A stretch of 64,000 nucleotides of DNA from Streptacidiphilus sp. ASG 303 (GTDB lineage Bacteria > Actinomycetota > Actinomycetes > Streptomycetales > Streptomycetaceae), in NCBI RefSeq assembly GCF_020991365.1, contig NZ_JAJLRA010000011.1, positions 92,154 to 156,153 on the forward strand, in the 5' to 3' direction. The notes below the pieces were generated by a model that saw only the letters and a program-made list of their open reading frames with translations, did no database searches and was not told the DNA's origin. Within the stretch, counting starts at the first letter, position 1. Every line of letters begins with the position of its first letter. Positions 59,470 to 64,000 of this stretch are shown here, piece by piece. A program made the translations under genes and the position numbers.

Positions 59470-59485
59470 GAGTTGCGCACAACTC
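59470..59485. promoter_or_regulatory. Inverted repeat GAGTTG-N4-CAACTC, candidate OhrR operator
   Basis: Perfect 6-base arms with a 4-base spacer in the ohrR/ohr divergent region, followed by a second half-like CAATTGCG. It is 33 bases from the ohrR start. Confidence 0.6.
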
Positions 59486-59591
59486 AATTGCGTGCTTCAG
59501 TTATGTCCGTACGCAGGAACACCGGACATGCAGGACCCCAGAGATGCGGGATCCCGGAAACACGGGATCCAGGACGGGAAGGACGCGCACG

Positions 59592-60002
59592 ATGGACGCG
59601 CTGTACACCGCTGTCGCCACCGCCAACGGCCGCGAGGGCCGGGCCGTCAGTTCGGACGGCCAGCTGGACCTGCCCCTCTCCCCGCCCCCGGCGCTCGGCG
59701 GCAGCGGACAGGGCACCAACCCCGAGCAGCTCTTCGCGGCCGGCTACGCCGCCTGCTTCGCCAGCGCCCTCGGCCTGGTCGGCCGGCAGGCCAAGGTCGA
59801 CACCAAGGACGCCTCCGTGACCGCCGAGGTCTCCATCGGCAAGGTCGGCGAGGGCTTCGGCCTGGCCGTCGTCCTCCGGGTGGAGCTGCCGGAGGAGCTG
59901 CACGGCGAGACCGGCGAACTGCTGGTCAAGAAGGCGCACGAGGTGTGCCCCTACTCCAACGCGACCCGCGGCAACATCCCCGTGGAGCTCGTCGTCGAGT
60001 GA
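59592..60002 (+). CDS. ohr: Organic hydroperoxide resistance protein Ohr
   Basis: A 136-residue OsmC/Ohr-family thiol peroxidase. C55 (GYAACFASAL) is the peroxidatic and C119 (HEVCPYSNATRGN) the resolving cysteine; TNPEQLFAAGYAACF and TRGNIPVEL are family signatures. It reduces organic and fatty-acid hydroperoxides using lipoylated partners. ATG at 59592 is chosen (GGAAGGA about 9 bases upstream). The leader contains an 8-bp hairpin (59549-59570, ggatcccg/cgggatcc). Controlled by the divergent ohrR. Confidence 0.95.
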   Translation: MDALYTAVATANGREGRAVSSDGQLDLPLSPPPALGGSGQGTNPEQLFAAGYAACFASALGLVGRQAKVDTKDASVTAEVSIGKVGEGFGLAVVLRVELPEELHGETGELLVKKAHEVCPYSNATRGNIPVELVVE

Positions 60003-60200
60003 GACGACGGGCCGGGCGCCCCGCGGGGCGGCCGGCCCGTCGCACCGGCCGCGCACACGCCGTCCCCCGACGGCGGTGCGCGGCCGGCGTCGTCGCCCCC
60101 GGACCGGCGGCCGTGCCGGTCGGTCCCCCGGGGCGGCCCGGCCGCAAGGCCGGGCGGACCGCCCGGGCGGCTGCGGCCCCGCCCGGGCGGTCCTGCTGTG

Positions 60201-60250
60201 GGACCCCGCGCCCCGGACCCCGCACGCCCGGGGTCCGGGGCGCGGGGTCC
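60201..60250. terminator. Long bidirectional terminator hairpin
   Basis: A perfect 22-bp inverted repeat with a 6-base loop (cacgcc) lies between the convergent ohr and sigma-regulator genes. Confidence 0.85.
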
Positions 60251-60257
60251 GTGCGCC

Positions 60258-61073
60258 TCAGGGCTCGTACACCTGGTCCATCCGCACCACGCGGCCCCCG
60301 GCGTCCTGCCGGACCGCGAAGAGCAGGCCGGGGTGGCGGGCCAGCCCGGCGGCCAGCTCGGCGAGCGAGGCGACGGCCGGCCGGCTGCCGGTGCTGAGCG
60401 GGGCGGTGGTGGTGACCGCCGCCGTGGGCGCGACGGCGATCCGGCGGACCGCTCCGGACGGCGCCAGGGTGGTGCCGCCGGGGGCCGACGGGTCGGCCGC
60501 ACAGGAGAGCGGGACCGCCTCGACCGCCGCGGCGAGCCCACGCAGCGGGTCCTGGCGCAGGGTGATCCCCCGGACCCGCATCAGCACCGTGCGGGCGCCC
60601 GCCGCCGCACAGGAGGCCTGCGCCGTGGGCAGCGGCAGCGGCAGAGCCGTCGCGGTGCCGGCCGGCCCTCCGGCCGTCGGGGACCCGGCCGTCGGGGCGG
60701 GCGCGCCCGTGCCGCGGGACGGGCCCGTGGAGGCGGACCCGGTGGCGGCGGGCCCGGACGTCCGGCCGGGCGCCGGGGCGCCGGGGCGGGTGTCCGCGGG
60801 TGCGGGCACCGCCGGTGCGGTGGCCGCCGGGCGGACGGGCCCGGGGGCGGGAGGCGCCTGCGCACCGTGGAATCCCCCGGCCAGGCCGTACGCGGTGCCG
60901 CCCGCCAGCAGGCCCGCGAGGGCCGCCGACGGCACGAGGACGATCCGCCTGCGGCGCCGCTGCTCGGTGCGGCGGCGCAGCCGTGCGGGGTGCAGCGGCG
61001 GCGCGGCGTCGCGCTCCGCCGACTCGGCGAGCCCCTGCAGGGCGTCCCGGAACTGCTGATCCCAACCGTTCAT
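60258..61073 (-). CDS. Single-pass membrane protein, putative ECF sigma regulator
   Basis: A 271-residue protein. A ~35-residue cytoplasmic N terminus (WDQQFRDALQGLAESAERD) ends in a very basic RRRTEQRRRRR, then one membrane helix (IVLVPSAALAGLLAGGTAYGLAG), a long Pro/Ala/Gly linker and a C-terminal extracytoplasmic domain (about 155-271) with two Cys. ATG at 61071-61073 overlaps the sigma-factor stop by four bases, so the two are co-translated. Topology and coupling suggest an anti-sigma factor, but no zinc-binding HxxxCxxC motif is present. Confidence 0.8.
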   Translation of the reverse strand: MNGWDQQFRDALQGLAESAERDAAPPLHPARLRRRTEQRRRRRIVLVPSAALAGLLAGGTAYGLAGGFHGAQAPPAPGPVRPAATAPAVPAPADTRPGAPAPGRTSGPAATGSASTGPSRGTGAPAPTAGSPTAGGPAGTATALPLPLPTAQASCAAAGARTVLMRVRGITLRQDPLRGLAAAVEAVPLSCAADPSAPGGTTLAPSGAVRRIAVAPTAAVTTTAPLSTGSRPAVASLAELAAGLARHPGLLFAVRQDAGGRVVRMDQVYEP

Positions 61074-61564
61074 CGCGCGGAGATTCCCAGGAGGTCGTCG
61101 GACAGGTGTCGGGCGAGGGTCGCGCGGGCCCGGGAGAGCCGGACCTTCACGGTGCCGACCGGCGAACCGGTCTCCGCGGCGACCTCGGCGACCGGCAGGT
61201 CGCACAGGTAATGGAGCACCACCGCTCGTCGCTGCTCCTCGGGTATCCTCCGCAGCGCCGCCACCAGGGCGGCGTGCTCCGGTCCGGGTTCGCGGACGTC
61301 GCCGGGGGCGCCGTGGCGGAACCAGGCCATGAGGGTGCTGCGGGCCCGGCGCCACCGGCTGACGGCGAGCCGCCAGGCGACGGTGCGGACCCAGGCCTCG
61401 GGCGCGTGGGCGGAGGAGAGCTCCTCGCGCCGGTCCCAGGCGCGCACGAAGGCCTCCTGGACGACGTCCTGCGCGTCGGCCAGGTTCCCGGTCATGGCGT
61501 AGAGCTGGCCGACGAGGCGCGGCCAGCTCCTGCTGTAGAAGGCGTCGAACTCGTCAGGCGCCAA
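61070..61564 (-). CDS. ECF sigma factor, SigE-family, TTG start
   Basis: A 164-residue ECF sigma factor with region 2 (EFDAFYSRSWPRLVGQLYAMTGNLADAQDVVQEAFVRAWDRRE) and region 4 (RIPEEQRRAVVLHYLCDLPVAEVAAETGSPVGTVKVRLSRARATL). The only start that fits family length is TTG at 61562-61564, with AAGGAG 9 bases upstream; no in-frame ATG or GTG is nearby. It overlaps the downstream membrane-protein gene by four bases. The promoter is flanked by a 16-bp palindrome. Confidence 0.9.
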   Translation of the reverse strand: MAPDEFDAFYSRSWPRLVGQLYAMTGNLADAQDVVQEAFVRAWDRREELSSAHAPEAWVRTVAWRLAVSRWRRARSTLMAWFRHGAPGDVREPGPEHAALVAALRRIPEEQRRAVVLHYLCDLPVAEVAAETGSPVGTVKVRLSRARATLARHLSDDLLGISAR

Positions 61565-61676
61565 GCGTCCCCGCTCCTTGCTCCGGCCGGTGCGGCCTCC
61601 TCCGGACGACGCGCGCGCCGCCGCGCCCCGGCGCGCCCGGGGTCCGGCGCACGGGGCGGCCGCCGCCCCGCGAGGG

Positions 61677-61698
61677 GCGGCACCGGTGCCGCACTCTA
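61677..61698 (-). promoter_or_regulatory. Sigma-gene -10 hexamer with abutting 16-bp palindrome
   Basis: On the minus strand TAGAGT (61693-61698) is followed immediately by the perfect palindrome GCGGCACCGGTGCCGC (61677-61692), covering the expected transcription start. Upstream (61715-61760) ctgcccggtacgtcccc is tandemly repeated. The rest of 61565-61966 holds only low-complexity G/C-rich sequence. Confidence 0.5.
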
Positions 61699-61966
61699 TC
61701 CGCCACGTCTTCCTGTCCCTGCCCGGTACGTCCCCCTGCCCGGTACGTCCCCCGCCCGGCACGCCGCCGGCCGGTCCGCGCCCCGCCCGGGACGGGCGGG
61801 GGCCCCGGCCGGCGGCGGCCCGGTGCGTGTGCCGCGGGGGCGGTCCGGGGGCCGGGCCGGCGGCCCTGTCCCCGCCGGCTCCGGTCCCGGTCCTCCCCCG
61901 CGGCCTGTGCCCCGCCCGGCCCGGTCCCGCGCCAGGGGGGAGCGGCGGGGCCGGATCGGGCGGGGC

Positions 61967-62024
61967 CCTCCCCCGGCCCGGCCGCGGCATCGGGGGGACG
62001 GCGCCGCGGCCGGACCGGGGGAGG
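61967..62024 (-). terminator. Hairpin terminator after the DUF4232 lipoprotein gene
   Basis: A 10-bp plus 11-bp stem, interrupted by one mismatch, closes a 14-base loop. It lies 55 bases after the stop codon at 62079. Confidence 0.65.
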
Positions 62025-62078
62025 GTGCTCACTCCCGGCCGGGAGGCGTCCGCCGGGAGGAGTTCGGGTGCGCCGGCG

Positions 62079-62906
62079 TCAGCCGGCGGCCTTCAGCACC
62101 TTCAGCGCCTTCTGGGTGTCGGTCGAGACCGGGCCGGTGCGGAGGATGCCCGGGCAGACGTTGAGCGGCCTGTCGGCGCCGGTGGAGGTGTGCACCGGGA
62201 GGCGGAGCAGGCCGCTCTGGCCGGGGATGCCGACGTCGAGGCCGTCCAGCGCGGGGCAGGCGGTGCCGGTGACGAACCGGACGCCGACGTAGACGCTGCC
62301 GCCGGCGGCGACGGTGACCTGGCCGGGGGCGGTGCCGACACGGGTCTGCTTCACGCCCTCCAGCGGGCCGCCCACGGAGAGGGGGGTGATGCCGGTCCAG
62401 CCGTCGAGCACGCAGGACGAGGTGGTGGTGTTGACCAGCTTCACGACGGTGGTGACGACGCCGGGGGGCAGGTTGCCCACGTCGATGCCGGAGGTGGCGG
62501 CGGGAGCCACGACGGAGCCCTTGAGGTCCTTCAGGGCGCAGACCGAGCCGACGGCGTCGCCGGCGGTGCCGACCGCGCTGCCGACCGCACGGCCGGCGGC
62601 GCCCTTGACGCTGCCCGCGGCGGAGCCGGCGACGCCGCCCACCGTGCCGACGGCCTTGCCGGCGTCGACGGAGGCCGGCAGCGAGGCCGCGCCCGAGGGA
62701 AGCCTCACGCCGCGCCCGGCCGGGAGGGAGGGCAGGCCGGCGGGGACGCTCACCGAGGGCGAGGGCAGGGCGGCGGCCGCACCCGCCGGGGTCGGCAGGC
62801 CGGCGGCGGCGGGCGTGCCGGACTTGCAGGCGGAGAGGCTCAGGGCCGCGGCACCGGCGATCGCGAGGACGGCGAGGTGCTTCGGGGTGCGGGTTGCAGC
62901 GCGCAT
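62079..62906 (-). CDS. DUF4232-type lipoprotein
   Basis: A 275-residue lipoprotein: signal peptide with lipobox LSLSAC (Cys27), a low-complexity Ala/Gly/Pro/Val segment (about 30-115) and a C-terminal beta domain with VVKLVNTTTSSCVLDGWTGI, SVYVGVRFVTGTACPALDGLDVGIPG and a terminal Cys, in keeping with DUF4232. Paired Cys suggest disulfides outside the cell. ATG at 62904-62906 has GGAG about 11 bases upstream. Function unknown; it is transcribed alone. Confidence 0.85.
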   Translation of the reverse strand: MRAATRTPKHLAVLAIAGAAALSLSACKSGTPAAAGLPTPAGAAAALPSPSVSVPAGLPSLPAGRGVRLPSGAASLPASVDAGKAVGTVGGVAGSAAGSVKGAAGRAVGSAVGTAGDAVGSVCALKDLKGSVVAPAATSGIDVGNLPPGVVTTVVKLVNTTTSSCVLDGWTGITPLSVGGPLEGVKQTRVGTAPGQVTVAAGGSVYVGVRFVTGTACPALDGLDVGIPGQSGLLRLPVHTSTGADRPLNVCPGILRTGPVSTDTQKALKVLKAAG

Positions 62907-63147
62907 GGGGGGCTCGGCTCCAGGGGCGTGGGCTGGTGACTTGCCCCCTCTACGCAGCTCGGCGGGTGCCGGGTTACATGCCCCTGACGACTTTTCTGCG
63001 TGACCCCGGTCACATCGTCGTACCGGCCGTCCGGCGCGGGCCGTGGGGCACCGGCGTCCGTACCGGCGCCCCGGACGGCGCCACCCGGCCCGCGCACACC
63101 GCACGGCACGGCACGGCCCGCACGCACCCCGCGTCCCGGCCCCGGCC

Positions 63148-63447
63148 TCACATGGCCAGATAGGCCCGCATGTGGGTGGTCTCCTCGATCTCGCCTCCCG
63201 CCTTGGCCAGCAGCTGCCTGGACAGGTCGCCCAGCGCACGGGCCGCGGCCACCTCCTCGCCGACCCGCTGCTGCTCCGGGTCGTCGGGGTGCCGGGTCGC
63301 GTGCCCGTGGGCCCTCAGCTCCGACCCGTCCTGCAACCGGAGCAGGGCCGCCGCCCGGGTCCGGGCGCCCTCCTCGCGGAACTCCATCTCGACGTGCCAC
63401 CCGACGATCGTCTGCGCCGGGTCCCTGGTCTGCGTCCGCGTCTGCAC
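63148..63447 (-). CDS. DUF1876 (dsRBD-like) protein
   Basis: A 99-residue soluble protein. VGWHVEMEFREEGARTRAAALLRLQDGSELRAHGHATRHPDDPEQQRVGEEVAAARALGDLSRQLL is the complete DUF1876 domain, which has an alpha/beta fold resembling dsRNA-binding domains. GTG at 63445-63447 has an excellent GGAGGTGAT 5 bases upstream. The role is unknown; such genes are multi-copy in streptomycetes. It lies downstream of acylphosphatase on the same strand, 102 bases away. Confidence 0.88.
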   Translation of the reverse strand: MQTRTQTRDPAQTIVGWHVEMEFREEGARTRAAALLRLQDGSELRAHGHATRHPDDPEQQRVGEEVAAARALGDLSRQLLAKAGGEIEETTHMRAYLAM

Positions 63448-63549
63448 GGCAATCACCTCCGAGCACTGACCCTTCCAGGGTGCGCCGGTCCCGGCGCGCG
63501 CACCACCCGCGGGCGGGCGCACCGGCGCACGGCGGCCCGGGCGCCGGCC

Positions 63550-63825
63550 TCAGCGGGTGGGCAGCACGGCGAAGCCGACGGCTCCGGCCGGCTCCTCCTC
63601 CGCCACCTCGACCCGGTCCACCCGGGCGGCGGGCGGCCCGTGGCGCACCCAGGCGAGCAGCTGCTCCACGCGCTCGGCGGGCCCCTCGAAGACCGCCTCC
63701 ACGCCCCCGTCGGCGCGGTTGCGCACCCACCCGGCCACGCCGTGCCCGACGGCCGTCCTGCGGCAGGCGTCCCGGAAGAAGACGCCCTGCACCAGGCCGG
63801 TCACGACCACACGCCTGCGGACCAT
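63550..63825 (-). CDS. Acylphosphatase
   Basis: A 91-residue alpha/beta-sandwich enzyme hydrolysing carboxyl-phosphate bonds. The signatures GLVQGVFFRDACRR (catalytic R18) and GWVRNRADGGVEAVFEG (N36) are intact. ATG at 63823-63825 gives the standard length; an in-frame GTG four codons earlier, with GGAGG upstream, is the alternative. Confidence 0.93.
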   Translation of the reverse strand: MVRRRVVVTGLVQGVFFRDACRRTAVGHGVAGWVRNRADGGVEAVFEGPAERVEQLLAWVRHGPPAARVDRVEVAEEEPAGAVGFAVLPTR

Positions 63826-63867
63826 GCGCCCCGCCACCTCGCCTCCTGGACGGCCGTTCCCGGACAA

Positions 63868-64000
63868 CGTATCCCCGGGGCGCCCCGGCCGCCCGCAGCG
63901 CCGGCCGGAGGCAGGCGGCGAGGGGGCGGCGCGGCGGCGGCGGGCCGCCGCGTGACGGCGGGCGCCGCGGGCCGCATGCTGGAAGGTGGGGCGAGCGGCG
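63868..64000. other. Right-edge intergenic sequence
   Basis: The last 133 bases are G/C-rich and hold no feature I can support; GGAAGGTGGGG near 63984 might belong to a gene outside the window. Confidence 0.3.

Noticed and set aside
63985-64000. GGAAGGTGGGG at the right edge as a ribosome-binding site
   Set aside because: No start codon follows before the window ends.

Overview
The window is about 73% G+C with strong third-codon-position G/C bias, frequent GTG starts, an ATP/twin-arginine/sigma-factor repertoire typical of actinomycetes, and no in-frame TTA codon that I noticed. Pmt, SepX, HrdD, FemX and LuxR-type two-component genes point to a Streptomyces or close relative. The gene order (tatD-metG, rsmI/pmt, galU-moeA-moaC-mogA-GNAT-sepX, fmdB-mtnP, hrdD) is, from memory, the conserved core-chromosome order of Streptomyces rather than an island. 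No phage, integrase, IS element, CRISPR array or obvious biosynthetic cluster is visible.

Layout. 1-6.4 kb (minus): a WXG-like/DUF1023 hydrolase with a small lipoprotein, tatD, metG, a zinc-ribbon protein and rsmI. 6.5-10.3 kb (plus): protein O-mannosyltransferase and a class B penicillin-binding protein. 10.4-17.8 kb (minus): a Tat-exported DMFase-like protein, a GT-C membrane glycosyltransferase, a NarL-type two-component system and an APC amino-acid permease. 18-19.8 kb (plus): a DUF2079 membrane protein. 20.1-23.6 kb (minus): a PBP/FtsW-like pair and a DUF1269 protein. 23.8-28.5 kb (plus): a DUF2786 protein, a VWA/secreted-protein operon and a class II glutamine amidotransferase. 28.6-31.3 kb (minus): SulP-STAS transporter and two small exported or membrane proteins. 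31.7-32.1 kb: a frameshifted alpha/beta-hydrolase relic beside tRNA-Ala(CGC). 32.3-38.8 kb (minus): sepX, GNAT, mogA, moaC, moeA/glp, galU and a degenerate GGDEF gene. 39-46 kb: 5-formyl-THF cyclo-ligase, penicillin acylase, a K+/H+-type antiporter and an MFS transporter. 46-48.3 kb: fmdB under a CIRCE-like site, mtnP and small proteins. 48.5-55.4 kb (minus): hrdD, class II aldolase, PhoD, an alanine-racemase-like protein, FemX and a universal stress protein. 55.6-60 kb: TetR/acyl-CoA dehydrogenase/thiolase and the divergent ohrR/ohr pair. 60.2-63.8 kb (minus): an ECF sigma factor overlapping its putative membrane regulator, a DUF4232 lipoprotein, a DUF1876 protein and acylphosphatase.

Functionally, much of the window concerns the cell envelope and division: Pmt, two PBPs, FtsW, FemX with a racemase-like partner, SepX/Glp, and sigma factors of envelope-stress type. 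A recurring feature is leaderless transcription: at least eight genes have a TANNNT -10 hexamer ending 6 or 7 bases before the start codon. The most surprising regulatory signal is the HrcA/CIRCE-type inverted repeat directly in front of the FmdB-family zinc-ribbon gene. I found no wholly new multi-gene system; the best leads are this CIRCE site, the SepX-Glp neighbourhood, the palindrome-flanked ECF promoter, and the repeated CCGGACG-N2-CGTCCGG element.
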